A DNA stretch of 64,000 bases from Oceanitalea sp047302425 (GTDB taxonomy: Bacteria; Actinomycetota; Actinomycetes; Actinomycetales; Actinomycetaceae). Below are positions 15,939-24,711 of the stretch, in pieces. The notes under the pieces are model-generated. The model worked only from the letters and a program-made list of their open reading frames with translations. It was not told where the DNA came from and searched no databases. Location: the NCBI RefSeq assembly GCF_047302425.1, contig NZ_CP154855.1:248001-312000 (forward strand), in the 5' to 3' direction. A program made the position numbers and the translations under genes. How positions within the stretch are numbered: position 1 is the first letter of the stretch; each line of letters begins with the position of its first letter.

Positions 15939-16775
15939 TCACACGTCGCGACGGTGCAGCACCGCCGCGCCGGCGGCGAGCGCCACGACGGCGTACCCGG
16001 CCACCACCGCCACGCCCTGCCACGGGCTGAGCACCTCGTTGGTCCACATGAGCCCGGAGGTCCCGATGAAGGCAACCGCGGCGGGCACGGGCATGAGGCT
16101 GACGACGTCCTGGACCCAGTCGACGGCGACGAACTGGAGGAGCCCGGGCACGAGCAGCAGAAGCCCGAGGACCGCCGTGAGCGTCCCAGCGGTGTGCCGC
16201 ACGACGGCGCCGAGCCCGAGCGCGATGAGCGCGACGGCGAGGAAGAAGAAGGCCACTCCGCCGAAGGCCTGCCAGGTGTGGGCCTGGTCGAGCCGGGGCA
16301 CGAGGTCGTGCGCGGACAAGGCCGGGGCCGAGGCCACGGTCGCGATGACGATGCTGAGGACGGTGGTGAGCAACGTGAGGACGACGAGCGCCGCTGCCTT
16401 CGCGGCCAGCACGGGGAGGCGCGAGGGCACGGCGGCGAAGGTCGACCGTGCCATCCCGGTGCCGTACTCCCCCGTCATGAGGAGGGCGCCGAGGACGGCG
16501 AGGGTCACCATGCCGATCTGGAAGCCGACGACGACGAGCTCGGCGCCGTGCGCCTCCGCTCCCGTCTCGGCCGCGAAGACCACCAGCTCGTCGGCCGTGG
16601 GGGCGACACCGACGGCGAGGAGCGTCATCGTCACGATGGTGACGGCCACCATCCACCAGGTCGAGCGCAGGGACAGGAGCTTGACCCACTCGCCGTGGAG
16701 GACGCCGAGGGCGCTGAGGTCTCCCGTCACGGGCGGGGTCGTCGTCACGCGTGCCTGCAGGGTCGTCGTCGTCAT
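15939..16775 (-). CDS. ABC-2-type transporter permease
   Basis: This 278-residue protein has about six hydrophobic helices and the cytoplasmic start LGVLHGEWVKLLSLRSTWW typical of ABC-2 permeases of the bacitracin/lantibiotic-exporter kind. The segment LLMTGEYGTGMARSTFAAVP is the conserved coupling region of this class. The ATG overlaps the stop of the ATPase gene (ATGA). The two form a standard two-gene exporter of unknown substrate; there is no adjacent two-component system. Confidence 0.87.
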   Translation of the reverse strand: MTTTTLQARVTTTPPVTGDLSALGVLHGEWVKLLSLRSTWWMVAVTIVTMTLLAVGVAPTADELVVFAAETGAEAHGAELVVVGFQIGMVTLAVLGALLMTGEYGTGMARSTFAAVPSRLPVLAAKAAALVVLTLLTTVLSIVIATVASAPALSAHDLVPRLDQAHTWQAFGGVAFFFLAVALIALGLGAVVRHTAGTLTAVLGLLLLVPGLLQFVAVDWVQDVVSLMPVPAAVAFIGTSGLMWTNEVLSPWQGVAVVAGYAVVALAAGAAVLHRRDV

Positions 16776-17692
16776 CGGGAGGTCTCCGTCGTCGTCGTGC
16801 GGTACTCGACCGCGGATCCGGTGAGGTTGAGGTAGGCCTCCTCGAGGCTGGCACGGTGCAGCGAGAGCTCGTGGAGGACCACCCCGTGCCGCGCCGCGAG
16901 CTCGCCCACGGCCTGCGTCGTCGTGCCCCGCAGCCGGAGGGTGTCCCCCTCGGCCTTCTCGACGCCGAGGCCGTCGACGCGCAGCCGCGCTGCCAGCTCG
17001 CCGGCCTGGGGCGAGCGGACGGTGACGACGGCGCCGGTCGCGGCGTCGATGACGTCCTGGACCGGCCCGTCGGCGATGATCCGGCCGCGCCCGATGACGA
17101 GGAGGTGGTCCGCCGTCATCGCCATCTCGCTCATGAGGTGGGAGGAGATGAGGACCGTGCGCCCCTCCTCCGCGAGCCCGCGGACGAGGGTGCGTACCCA
17201 GGTGACGCCCTCGGGGTCGAGTCCGTTGACCGGCTCGTCGAGGATGAGGACGCGCGGGTCGCCGAGCAGGGCGACAGCGATGCCCAGCCGCTGGCCCATG
17301 CCGAGGGAGAAGCCGCCCACGCGCTTGTGCGCCACCGAGGACAGGCCGGTCATCTCGACGACCTGGTCGACCCGCGAGGCCGGGATCCGGTGGCTGGCGG
17401 CGAGGGCGCGCAGGTGGGAGCGTGCGGTCCGGCCGGGGTGCATCGCCTTGGCGTCCAGCAGCGCACCGACCTCCCGCAAGGGTGAGCGGTAGTGGCGGTA
17501 GGGCCGGCCGTTGACGGTGACCGATCCGGACGTGGGCCGGTCCAGGCCGACGATCATCCGCATCGTCGTGGACTTCCCGGCGCCGTTGGGCCCGAGGAAG
17601 CCGGTGACCGTCCCGCTGGGGATGGTGAAGCTGAGGTCGTCCACGGCGACCTTGTCGCCGTACCGCTTGGTGAGGCCGCGTGCCTCGATCAT
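16772..17692 (-). CDS. ABC transporter ATP-binding protein
   Basis: The 306-residue ATPase starts at ATG 17692 (MIEARGLTKRYG). Walker A GPNGAGKST is near residue 40, the signature FSLGMGQRLGIA near 130, Walker B RVLILDEPVNGLDPEG near 150, and the H-loop SSHLMSEMA follows. A C-terminal domain of about 80 residues ends in the YLNLTGSAVEYR type seen in drug or bacteriocin exporters. It is co-translated with the permease. It likely forms a 2+2 exporter for a hydrophobic compound or peptide. Confidence 0.9.
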   Translation of the reverse strand: MIEARGLTKRYGDKVAVDDLSFTIPSGTVTGFLGPNGAGKSTTMRMIVGLDRPTSGSVTVNGRPYRHYRSPLREVGALLDAKAMHPGRTARSHLRALAASHRIPASRVDQVVEMTGLSSVAHKRVGGFSLGMGQRLGIAVALLGDPRVLILDEPVNGLDPEGVTWVRTLVRGLAEEGRTVLISSHLMSEMAMTADHLLVIGRGRIIADGPVQDVIDAATGAVVTVRSPQAGELAARLRVDGLGVEKAEGDTLRLRGTTTQAVGELAARHGVVLHELSLHRASLEEAYLNLTGSAVEYRTTTTETSR

Positions 17693-17812
17693 GGTGGTCC
17701 TCCGTCGTCGCGCCCGGTGAGCCCGGGGATGTCGGAGTCCAGTCAAGCGACGCGGTGGCCGCGGGGGATCAGGGGCCGGCCCTCGCCCGTCCCGGGTATC
17801 GCGCCGGGTCGC

Positions 17813-18397
17813 TCAGGGTTCACCCGGACGGGTTCGGACCGCAGCCCTGAGCGGACCCTCGACCCACCGGTCGACCTGCCGGGCCGAGCGGAGGCGGACG
17901 ATCGTGAGGTCGGGCAGCTGCTCCTCGAGGAGCGGCACCCGGGTGCGGAGCCTGCCGCGGGTGGTGACGGCCCAGCGCAGGACGTGCTCCCGGTCGGTGA
18001 GGACCGTCCACAGCGGCGGCTCGACGTTGCCGTTCCACAGCACCTCGCGCCGCAGCCGGCGCCGGAGCGTGCGGCGCAGCAGGCGGGGCAGCGTGACGGT
18101 CGTGAAGGGCAGGTCCAGCCAGACGAGGAGGTCGGCGCGCTCGGCGAGCAGCGGGCGGGCGTCGGCGTACTGCCACTCGGTCGTCCAGCTGTCGCGGGCC
18201 ACGAGCGCGCGGACGTCGTCGAGGAACTCGGGCCGCGGGACCCAGCCGGGGCCGTGGAAGAGGGCGTCGATCTCCGTGTGGGCTCCGCCGGTGACGGTGG
18301 CGATGCGCCGTGCGAGCGTCGTCTTGCCGACGCCGGAGACCCCCGCCACCAGCACCCGGGACGGGCGGCTGGGGAGGGGGTCGTCGTGGCGCAGCAC
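17813..18397 (-). CDS. P-loop kinase-like protein (adenylate-kinase/FlaR-like)
   Basis: This 194-residue cytoplasmic protein has a Walker A loop VSGVGKTTLARR near residue 19 and the following EIDALFHGPGWV segment, a combination seen in small kinase-like proteins annotated as AAA, FlaR or DNA-topology-modulation proteins. The basic segment LLRRTLRRRLRREVLWNGN resembles the LID region. It starts with GTG and stands alone. The physiological substrate of the family is not established, so only a nucleotide-binding role is claimed. Confidence 0.72.
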   Translation of the reverse strand: MLRHDDPLPSRPSRVLVAGVSGVGKTTLARRIATVTGGAHTEIDALFHGPGWVPRPEFLDDVRALVARDSWTTEWQYADARPLLAERADLLVWLDLPFTTVTLPRLLRRTLRRRLRREVLWNGNVEPPLWTVLTDREHVLRWAVTTRGRLRTRVPLLEEQLPDLTIVRLRSARQVDRWVEGPLRAAVRTRPGEP

Positions 18398-18433
18398 GCG
18401 CGGAATGCTACGCGCCGCGCGGCTCGCGGGAGG

Positions 18434-19273
18434 CTACTCCGTGGCGCCGGCCATGAGCTGCCCGAAGTACTCCCCGACCTTGGCGTCGGCCCAGCTCCAC
18501 GCGTCCTCCCCGCGGAGGACGACGTCGGCGCCGCCGTCGCAGTAGATCGTCTGGCCGGCGCAGTGGCTGTTCTCCACGGAGGTCAGCCAGATGCACAGGT
18601 TGGCGATCGACTCCGGCGGCTGGTGGTAGTTGAGCGGCATCGGGACGACCGCGTCGACGAAGGAGGCCGACTCCGGGGTGGCGAGCAGGTCCTTGGTCAT
18701 CGGCGTCGTGACGATGCCCGGGCCCACGGCGTTGAGCGGGATCCCGGCGCCCGCCCACTCCGCGGTGACGGCCTGGGCGCGGACCCAGCGGGAGATCGCC
18801 CGCTTGGAGGAGGCGTAGATGAGGTTGCCGGTCTGCGGGTCCGCGGCGAGCTGGTCGGCGATCTCCCGGGCGGCGGCCTCATCCGCGCCGAGCAGCGCCT
18901 CGACGAGCGGCGGGTAGTTCGGCTGGAGCGAGGACATCGAGCTGACGACGACGGCGCGCGGGGCGTCGGACTGCGCGAGGGTGGGGCGCAGCGCGGTGAG
19001 GAACTCGGTGACGCCGTAGTAGTTCACCGAGACGGTCAGCGCGCTGGGCAGCGAGACACCGGCCGAGGCGATGACGGCGTCGACCTTGCCGCCGGTGGCC
19101 TCGATGACGGCGTCGACGGCGGAGCGGCGGCCCTCGGGGGTGGACAGGTCGGCCGTGACCTCGGCGCCCTTGAGGTCGACGCCGACGACGGTCGCGCCGG
19201 ACTCCCGGAGCAGTCGGGCAGCGGCGGCGCCGATGCCGGAGCCGGCGCCGGTGATGACGTAGGTGCGGGCCAT
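18434..19273 (-). CDS. SDR-family oxidoreductase, 3-alpha-hydroxysteroid dehydrogenase/carbonyl reductase type
   Basis: The 279-residue protein begins with the Rossmann motif TGAGSGIGAAAARLL. The short segment GVDLKGAEVTADLSTPEGR, the VSVNYYGVTEFL helix, and the catalytic Ser of VVSSMSS with Y-x-x-x-K in YASSKRAI follow the pattern of Comamonas-type 3-alpha-HSD/carbonyl reductase rather than classical FabG. The insert between the Ser and Tyr (LLGADEAAAREIADQL) is also typical. The start ATG at 19273 has SD GGAGGA. The substrate could be a ketone or aromatic alcohol; sequence alone does not decide. Confidence 0.85.
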   Translation of the reverse strand: MARTYVITGAGSGIGAAAARLLRESGATVVGVDLKGAEVTADLSTPEGRRSAVDAVIEATGGKVDAVIASAGVSLPSALTVSVNYYGVTEFLTALRPTLAQSDAPRAVVVSSMSSLQPNYPPLVEALLGADEAAAREIADQLAADPQTGNLIYASSKRAISRWVRAQAVTAEWAGAGIPLNAVGPGIVTTPMTKDLLATPESASFVDAVVPMPLNYHQPPESIANLCIWLTSVENSHCAGQTIYCDGGADVVLRGEDAWSWADAKVGEYFGQLMAGATE

Positions 19274-19371
19274 GGGATCCTCCGATGCTCGGTGTGGTTC
19301 CCACTCTTCCGCACGCCGCTGCCCGGCGGAACGGTCCAAGGTCCCCCTCCCCGATCGAGGCCGCGGGCGGG

Positions 19372-19899
19372 TCAGCTGCCGACGGTGGTGCTGCGCCGCT
19401 CGAGGAGGACCGTGTCGCGCCACCGGCCGGCGAGCGGCCCTGCGGCCATCCGAGCGATCCGCTGCCGGGTCCCGACCTCCCGGAAGCCGGCGGCGCGGTG
19501 GAGGGCGAGGCTCGCCGTGTTCTCGGGGAAGACGCTGCACTGCAGCGTCCAGATCCCGGCCGCCTCCGTCGACCGGACGAGGGCGTCGAGCAGGGTCCGC
19601 CCGACCCCGCGGCCCTGGGCGGCAGGCGCCACGTACACCGAGTGCTCGACGACGCCCGCGTAGGCCTGCCGGGCCGAGACCGCGCTCACCGCCGCCCATC
19701 CGAGCACGGCGCCGTCGGCGTCGGCGCACACGAACCGGTGCGCCGGCAGGTGCCCGCGGTCGAACGCAGCCCAGCTCGGGGTGGCGGCCTCGAAGGTGGC
19801 GTGACCGCCCGCGATGCCCGCGGCGTAGATCGCCTCCACAACGGGCCAGTGCCCGGCCTCCAGCGGCACGACGGTCAGCGTCGCGTCCTCAGGAGCCAC
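19372..19899 (-). CDS. GNAT N-acetyltransferase, phosphinothricin-acetyltransferase-like
   Basis: The 175-residue GNAT protein resembles the PAT/Bar and MddA group. The opening IYAAGIAGGHATFE, the acetyl-CoA loop APAAQGRGVGRTLLDALV (Q/RxxGxG/A), and ENTASLALHRAAGFREVG are the family signatures. It starts at GTG 19899. The gene sits 22 bp upstream of the nrdF stop codon on the same strand but reads away as a downstream gene of the nrd operon, so read-through from nrd is possible. Chromosomal relatives usually acetylate methionine sulfoximine/sulfone or similar amino acids. Confidence 0.83.
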   Translation of the reverse strand: MAPEDATLTVVPLEAGHWPVVEAIYAAGIAGGHATFEAATPSWAAFDRGHLPAHRFVCADADGAVLGWAAVSAVSARQAYAGVVEHSVYVAPAAQGRGVGRTLLDALVRSTEAAGIWTLQCSVFPENTASLALHRAAGFREVGTRQRIARMAAGPLAGRWRDTVLLERRSTTVGS

Positions 19900-19921
19900 C
19901 GGGCACCGGTCCGTGAGAGTC

Positions 19922-20893
19922 CTAGAAGTCCCAGTCCTCGTCCTCGGTGTCCACGGCCTTGCCGATGACGTAGCTGGAGCCGGAGCCGGAGAAGAAGTCG
20001 TGGTTCTCGTCGGCGTTGGGGCTCAGCGAGGAGAGGATCGCCGGGTTGACGTTGGTCTGGTCCTTGGGGAACAGGCCCTCGTAGCCGAGGTTCATCAGCG
20101 CCTTGTTCGCGTTGTAGCGCAGGAAGGCGTTGACGTCCTCCGTGAGCCCGAGCGGGGCGTAGAGGTCCTCGGTGTACTGCTCCTCGTTGTCGTACAGCTC
20201 CAGGAGCAGCTCGAAGGTGTAGTCCTTGAGCTCCTGGCGGCGCTCCGGGGAGGCGTTCTCGATGGCCTTCTGGAACTTGTAGCCGATGTAGTACCCGTGC
20301 ACGGCCTCGTCGCGGATGATGAGGCGGATGAGGTCGGCTGTGTTGGTGAGCTTGGCCCGCGAGGACCAGTACATCGGGGCGTAGAAGCCCGAGTAGAACA
20401 GGAAGGACTCGAGCATCACCGAGGCGACCTTGCGCTTCTCGGGGTCGTCGCCGCGGTAGTACTCCATGATGATCGCGGCCTTGCGCTGGAGGTGCTCGTT
20501 CTCCTCCGACCACGCGAAGGCGCCGTCGATCTCCCGGGTGGAGATGAGCGTGGAGAAGATCGAGGAGTAGCTCTTCGCGTGCACCGACTCCATGAAGGCG
20601 ATGTTCGTGTACACCGCCTCCTCGTGGGGCGTGACGGCGTCGGGGATGAGGCTGACGGCGCCGACGGTGCCCTGGATGGTGTCGAGCAGGGTGAGCCCGG
20701 TGAACACCCGGGTGGTCATCGTCTGCTCGGCCGCGTTGAGGGTGTTCCACGACTGGATGTCGTTGGACAGCGGCACCTTCTCGGGCAGCCAGAAGTTACC
20801 GGTCAGGCGGTCCCAGACCTCGACGTCCTTCTCGTCCTGGACCCGGTTCCAGTTGATGGCCTGGACCCGGTCGACGAGCTTGAGCTTCTCCAC
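19922..20893 (-). CDS. nrdF: Class Ib ribonucleotide reductase beta subunit
   Basis: The 323-residue NrdF carries the dinuclear (Mn/Fe) cofactor and tyrosyl radical of class Ib RNR. Conserved parts are AINWNRVQDEKDVEVWDRLTGNFW at the N-terminus, the metal ligands in SWNTLNAAEQ and NIAFMESVHAKSYSSIF, then IIRDEAVHGYYIGYKFQ. The C-terminal acidic/aromatic tail EDEDWDF is the peptide that docks to NrdE. It is the last gene of nrdHIEF, 44 bp after nrdE. The length matches other actinobacterial NrdF proteins. Confidence 0.97.
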   Translation of the reverse strand: MEKLKLVDRVQAINWNRVQDEKDVEVWDRLTGNFWLPEKVPLSNDIQSWNTLNAAEQTMTTRVFTGLTLLDTIQGTVGAVSLIPDAVTPHEEAVYTNIAFMESVHAKSYSSIFSTLISTREIDGAFAWSEENEHLQRKAAIIMEYYRGDDPEKRKVASVMLESFLFYSGFYAPMYWSSRAKLTNTADLIRLIIRDEAVHGYYIGYKFQKAIENASPERRQELKDYTFELLLELYDNEEQYTEDLYAPLGLTEDVNAFLRYNANKALMNLGYEGLFPKDQTNVNPAILSSLSPNADENHDFFSGSGSSYVIGKAVDTEDEDWDF

Positions 20894-20937
20894 GGTCTTC
20901 GTCTCTCTCTGTGTCTCGGGGGGCGGTCAGCGCGGCG

Positions 20938-23067
20938 CTACAGCGTGCAGCTGACGCAGCCCTCCACCTCGGTGCCCTCGAGCGCCATCTGGCGCAGGCG
21001 GATGTAGTAGAGCGTCTTGATGCCCTTGCGCCAGGCGTAGATCTGGGCCTTGTTGAGGTCACGGGTGGTCACCGTGTCCTTGAAGAAGAGGGTCAGCGAC
21101 AGGCCCTGGTCCACGTGCTGCGTGGCCGCGGCGTAGGTGTCGATGATCTTCTCGGGGCCGATCTCGTACGCGTCCTCGTAGTACTCGAGGTTGTCGTTGG
21201 TCATGTAGGGCGCCGGGTAGTAGACGCGCCCGATCTTGCCCTCCTTGCGGATCTCGATCTTCGACACGATCGGGTGGATCGAGGAGGTCGAGTTGTTGAT
21301 GTAGGAGATCGACCCGGTGGGCGGGACGGCCTGGAGGTTCTGGTTGTACAGACCGTACTCCTTGACCGAGGCGGCCAGCGCGCGCCAGTCGTCCTGGGTG
21401 GGGATGTGGACGTTCGCGGAGGCGAAGAGCTCGCGCACCCGCTGCGTCTGGGGCACCCACTCCTGCTCGATGTACTTCGTGAAGAACTCACCGCTCGCGT
21501 AGGTGGAGCGCTCGAAGCCGGCGAAGGCGCGGCCCCGCTCGATCGCGAGCTTGTTCGACTCGGTGATCGCGTGGAAGGCCACCGTGTAGAAGTAGATGTT
21601 GGTGAAGTCCAGGCCCTCCTCGGAGCCGTAGAAGATCCGCTCGCGGGCGAGGTAGCCGTGGAGGTTCATCTGGCCCAGGCCGATGGCGTGGGACTCGTTG
21701 TTGCCCTTCTCGATCGAGGGCACCGAGTGGATGTGCGTCTGGTCGGAGACCGCCGTCAGCGCGCGCACCGCAGTGCCGACCGTCTTGCCGAAGTCCGGGG
21801 AGTCCATGGCCTTGGCGATGTTGAGCGAGCCGAGGTTGCAGGAGATGTCCTTGCCGACCTCCGCGTAGGAGAGGTCGTCGTTGTAGGACGACGGCGTGGA
21901 GACCTGGAGGATCTCCGAGCACAGGTTGGACATGCTGATCCGGCCGTCGATCGGGTTCGCGGCGTTGACCGTGTCCTCGAACATGACGTACGGGTAGCCG
22001 GACTCGAACTGGATCTCGGCGATCGTCTGGAAGAAGTCGCGCGCCTTGATCGTCGTCTTCTTGATGCGGTCGTCGGCGACCATCTCGTCGTACTTCTCCG
22101 TCACGCTGATCTCGGAGAAGGGCACCCCGTAGACGCGCTCGACGTCGTAGGGCGAGAAAAGGTGCATGTCCGCGTTCTTCTTCGCGAGCTCGAAGGTGAC
22201 GTCGGGGACGACGACGCCCAGCGAGAGGGTCTTGATGCGGATCTTCTCGTCCGCGTTCTCCCGCTTGGTGTCGAGGAACTTCATGATGTCGGGGTGGTGG
22301 GCGTTGAGGTACACCGCACCGGCACCCTGGCGCGCGCCGAGCTGGTTGGCGTAGGAGAACGAGTCCTCGAGCAGCTTCATCACGGGGATGACGCCGGAGG
22401 ACTGGTTCTCGATGCGCTTGATGGGCGCACCCGCCTCGCGGAGGTTGGTCAGCGACAGGGCGACGCCACCACCGCGCTTGGACAGCTGGAGGGCGGAGTT
22501 GATGCCGCGGGCGATCGACTCCATGTTGTCCTCCGTGCGCAGGAGGAAGCACGAGACGAGCTCGCCGCGCGAGGCCTTGCCGGCGTTGAGGAAGGTCGGG
22601 GTGGCGGGCTGGAACCGGCCGGAGATGACCTCCTCGACGATGCTGAGCGCCACCTGCTCGTCGCCCGCCGCGAGGGCGAGGGCGACCATGACGACGCGGT
22701 CCTCGAAGCGCTCGAGGTACTTCGTGCCGTCGAAGGTCTTGAGGGTGTAGGACGTGTAGTACTTGAAGGCGCCGAGGAAGGACTCGAAGCGGAAGTCCAT
22801 GGAGTCGGCCAGCTGCCAGATCCGGTCGAGGAACTCCGGCGAGTACTGCTCGAGCACCTCCTTCTCGTAGTAGCCCTCGTCGACGAGGTAGCGCAGGCGC
22901 TCCGCGACGCTGGGGAAGGTGACGGTGCTCGGGACGACGTGCTGCCGGAAGTACGCGTCGACGGCCTGCCGGTCGGCGTCGAACTGGATGTTCCCGTCGG
23001 CGTCGTACAGGTTGAGCATCGCGTTGAGGGCGTGGTAGTCGAGCTCCGGAGCCGCGCCCTGCGTCAT
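20938..23067 (-). CDS. nrdE: Class Ib ribonucleotide reductase alpha subunit
   Basis: The catalytic subunit (709 aa) reduces ribonucleoside diphosphates with electrons from NrdH. It contains YYTSYTLKTF near residue 105, the redox Cys in RGELVSCFLLR, the radical-path and active-site region NLCSEI (Cys and Glu) near residue 380, and the C-terminal redox pair in VEGCVSCTL. The ATG at 23067 lies in an ATGA overlap with nrdI; a TTG nine codons upstream would extend it but has no better support. It is in the operon nrdH-nrdI-nrdE-nrdF. The protein lacks the extra N-terminal ATP-cone of class Ia enzymes. Confidence 0.97.
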   Translation of the reverse strand: MTQGAAPELDYHALNAMLNLYDADGNIQFDADRQAVDAYFRQHVVPSTVTFPSVAERLRYLVDEGYYEKEVLEQYSPEFLDRIWQLADSMDFRFESFLGAFKYYTSYTLKTFDGTKYLERFEDRVVMVALALAAGDEQVALSIVEEVISGRFQPATPTFLNAGKASRGELVSCFLLRTEDNMESIARGINSALQLSKRGGGVALSLTNLREAGAPIKRIENQSSGVIPVMKLLEDSFSYANQLGARQGAGAVYLNAHHPDIMKFLDTKRENADEKIRIKTLSLGVVVPDVTFELAKKNADMHLFSPYDVERVYGVPFSEISVTEKYDEMVADDRIKKTTIKARDFFQTIAEIQFESGYPYVMFEDTVNAANPIDGRISMSNLCSEILQVSTPSSYNDDLSYAEVGKDISCNLGSLNIAKAMDSPDFGKTVGTAVRALTAVSDQTHIHSVPSIEKGNNESHAIGLGQMNLHGYLARERIFYGSEEGLDFTNIYFYTVAFHAITESNKLAIERGRAFAGFERSTYASGEFFTKYIEQEWVPQTQRVRELFASANVHIPTQDDWRALAASVKEYGLYNQNLQAVPPTGSISYINNSTSSIHPIVSKIEIRKEGKIGRVYYPAPYMTNDNLEYYEDAYEIGPEKIIDTYAAATQHVDQGLSLTLFFKDTVTTRDLNKAQIYAWRKGIKTLYYIRLRQMALEGTEVEGCVSCTL

Positions 23068-23480
23068 GCCGATATCAGTGACCGTTGCTGCCAAAACTGT
23101 CCCAATCCCTCACGGACGCGCGAGACGTCCTCTGCTGTTCCGAGTAGTTCGAACCTGTACAGGTAGGGCACCTGGAGCTTCGCTGCGATGATGTCGCCGG
23201 CGATGCAGTAGGCGGTGCCGAAGTTGGTGTTCCCCGCCGCGATGACCGCACGGCACAGCCCGCGGTTGCCCGGGTCGTTGAGGAACTTGATGACCTGGCG
23301 GGGCACTGCCCCGCGCTGGTTGCCGCCCCCGTAGGTCGGCACGACGAGCACGTACTCCTCATCCACGGTGAGGAAGGGCTCGGCGGGCCGCAGGGGGATG
23401 CGGTGCGCCTCGAGGCCCAGCCGTTCCACGAAGCGGTGCGTGTTCTGCGAGGCCGAGGAGAAGTAGACGAGGTTTCCCAT
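23064..23480 (-). CDS. nrdI: Flavodoxin-like NrdI
   Basis: NrdI (138 aa) is the flavodoxin that supplies oxidant for assembling the Mn cofactor of NrdF. The FMN phosphate loop SSASQNTHRFVERL starts at residue 8, and the isoalloxazine-binding PTYGGGNQRGAVPRQVIKFL and AAGNTNFGTAYCIAGDII follow. The ATG at 23480 begins the conserved strand MGNLVYFSSAS; a longer frame upstream would run into nrdH. It overlaps nrdE by ATGA. Confidence 0.96.
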   Translation of the reverse strand: MGNLVYFSSASQNTHRFVERLGLEAHRIPLRPAEPFLTVDEEYVLVVPTYGGGNQRGAVPRQVIKFLNDPGNRGLCRAVIAAGNTNFGTAYCIAGDIIAAKLQVPYLYRFELLGTAEDVSRVREGLGQFWQQRSLISA

Positions 23481-23572
23481 GCCAACCCCTCGAGTCGATT
23501 GCGTACCCCGGGTGGGACCCGGGTGGTCTCGGTCGGGTCGCCGGGTGAGGGCGACCCGACCGAAGCTGTGGG

Positions 23573-23818
23573 TCAGACCGCGACGGCGGCGGCCTGCGCC
23601 GCCAGCGCCTTGATCTTGTCGGGGCGGAAGCCCGACCAGTGGTCGCCGTCGGCGAAGACCACGGGAGCCTGCTGGTAGCCGAGCGCCTTGACCGTCTCGA
23701 GCGCCTCGGCGTCGGTGGAGATGTCGACGACCTCGTACTCCAGCCCGTGCTTGTTCAGCGCGCGGTAGGTGGCGTCGCACTGGACACAGGACGGCTTGCT
23801 GAAGACGGTGATGCTCAT
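23573..23818 (-). CDS. nrdH: Glutaredoxin-like NrdH
   Basis: NrdH (81 aa) is the small electron donor for NrdEF, glutaredoxin-like in sequence but reduced by thioredoxin reductase. The active site is C-V-Q-C (residues 11-14) in SKPSCVQCDATYR, and the ligand groove HWSGFRPDKI is typical. The SD GGAGGATC precedes ATG. As the first gene of the operon it lies about 80 bp behind the NrdR box pair. Confidence 0.97.
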   Translation of the reverse strand: MSITVFSKPSCVQCDATYRALNKHGLEYEVVDISTDAEALETVKALGYQQAPVVFADGDHWSGFRPDKIKALAAQAAAVAV

Positions 23819-23898
23819 CGGAGGATCTCCCCTCGGTTGCGCTTCCCCGCCGTGGCGGGTGAACGACAAACGTGTAGTTCGGTGGACGACTGGGCACG

Positions 23899-23946
23899 AC
23901 ACTACACCTAGTGGTCCCCCTTCGGAACTACCCCAAGGTGTTGTGT
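23899..23946 (-). promoter_or_regulatory. Two NrdR boxes upstream of nrdHIEF
   Basis: Box 1 at 23899-23914 (ACACTACACCTAGTGG) and box 2 at 23931-23946 (CCCCAAGGTGTTGTGT) each match the NrdR consensus acaCwAtATaTwGtgt at 11-13 of 16 positions. Their starts are 32 bp apart, the canonical three-turn spacing. On the minus strand a TTCCGA-N17-TAGTGT promoter-like pair ends inside box 1, so repressor binding would occlude it. The nrdR gene itself is not in the window. Confidence 0.8.
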
Positions 23947-23969
23947 CGGCGAGTCGTGTTTTCGGCGTG

Positions 23970-24178
23970 TCATCCACAGCCTGGCGCGGTTCCTGTGCAC
24001 GACGCTCCTCTCCCTGGGGACAGCCTGTGGAGCCTGCAACGACGCCTCCACCGGTCCTGCTCCGACCCTCCCACCGACCACTGACATCGACGCTCGCGGC
24101 CGGGTGTGGACCGCGCACGCCGGCGTGTCGTCCACAGCCCGTGGACACGGCTGCGGAGCGGTCGAAAAGTCGTCCACC
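23970..24178. promoter_or_regulatory. Cluster of DnaA-box-like motifs between nrdH and luxS
   Basis: Six motifs within one to three mismatches of TT(A/G)TCCACA or its complement: TCATCCACA 23970-23978, TGTGGAGCC 24026-24034, TGTGGACCG 24105-24113, TCGTCCACA 24128-24136, CGTGGACAC 24140-24148, and TCGTCCACC 24170-24178. They fill the otherwise non-coding 440 bp between the divergent nrdH and luxS genes. Direct control of RNR by DnaA is known for E. coli nrdAB; here it is only an inference. Confidence 0.45.
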
Positions 24179-24261
24179 GCGGCACCTCGTGGTGGCGAAG
24201 TACACACCCACCTGCCGGAGACAGGCTCTGGGCCATCGCCCATGATGGAAGCGTGAGGAAG

Positions 24262-24711
24262 ATGAACGTCGAGAGCTTCAACCTCGACCACCGTGCGGTG
24301 CGCGCGCCCTACGTCCGGGTGGCGGACGCCAAGACGCTCCCGGGCGGCGACACGCTCACCAAGTTCGACATCCGCTTCTGCCAGCCGAACGTCGAGCACC
24401 TCGGGATGCCGGTGGTCCACTCCCTCGAGCACCTCATGGCCGAGCACATGCGCAGCCACACCGACGCCGTCGTCGACATCTCTCCCATGGGGTGCCAGAC
24501 CGGCTTCTACGCCCTCCTGCTCGACACCGAGCTGGACGCCTTCCTCCCGCTGCTCGAGGCCACGCTCCGCGACGTCCTCGCCGCGGACGAGGTCCCCGCG
24601 GCCAACGAGGTGCAGTGCGGCTGGGGAGCGAGCCACGACCTCACCGGCGCGCAGGACGCGGCCCGCGCCTTCCTCGACCGCCGCGCCGAGTGGGAGCAGG
24701 TCCAGGCATGA
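24262..24711 (+). CDS. luxS: S-ribosylhomocysteine lyase
   Basis: LuxS (149 aa) cleaves S-ribosylhomocysteine to homocysteine and the AI-2 precursor DPD. The metal ligands appear as HSLEH (the HxxEH motif) and the Cys in SPMGCQTGFY; the N-terminal NVESFNLDHRAVRAPYVR is conserved. Start choice is uncertain: a GTG three codons upstream (24253) is also possible because AGGAAG is very close to the ATG. It overlaps mtnN by ATGA, so the two steps of SAH detoxification are coupled. A second Cys-containing segment NEVQCGWGASHDL near the C-terminus is also as in the family. Confidence 0.95.
   Translation: MNVESFNLDHRAVRAPYVRVADAKTLPGGDTLTKFDIRFCQPNVEHLGMPVVHSLEHLMAEHMRSHTDAVVDISPMGCQTGFYALLLDTELDAFLPLLEATLRDVLAADEVPAANEVQCGWGASHDLTGAQDAARAFLDRRAEWEQVQA

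Noticed and set aside
20911..23166. 751-codon plus-strand frame across nrdE
   Set aside because: Shadow of nrdE; repeats of V/L/E/D/G from complementary codon bias.
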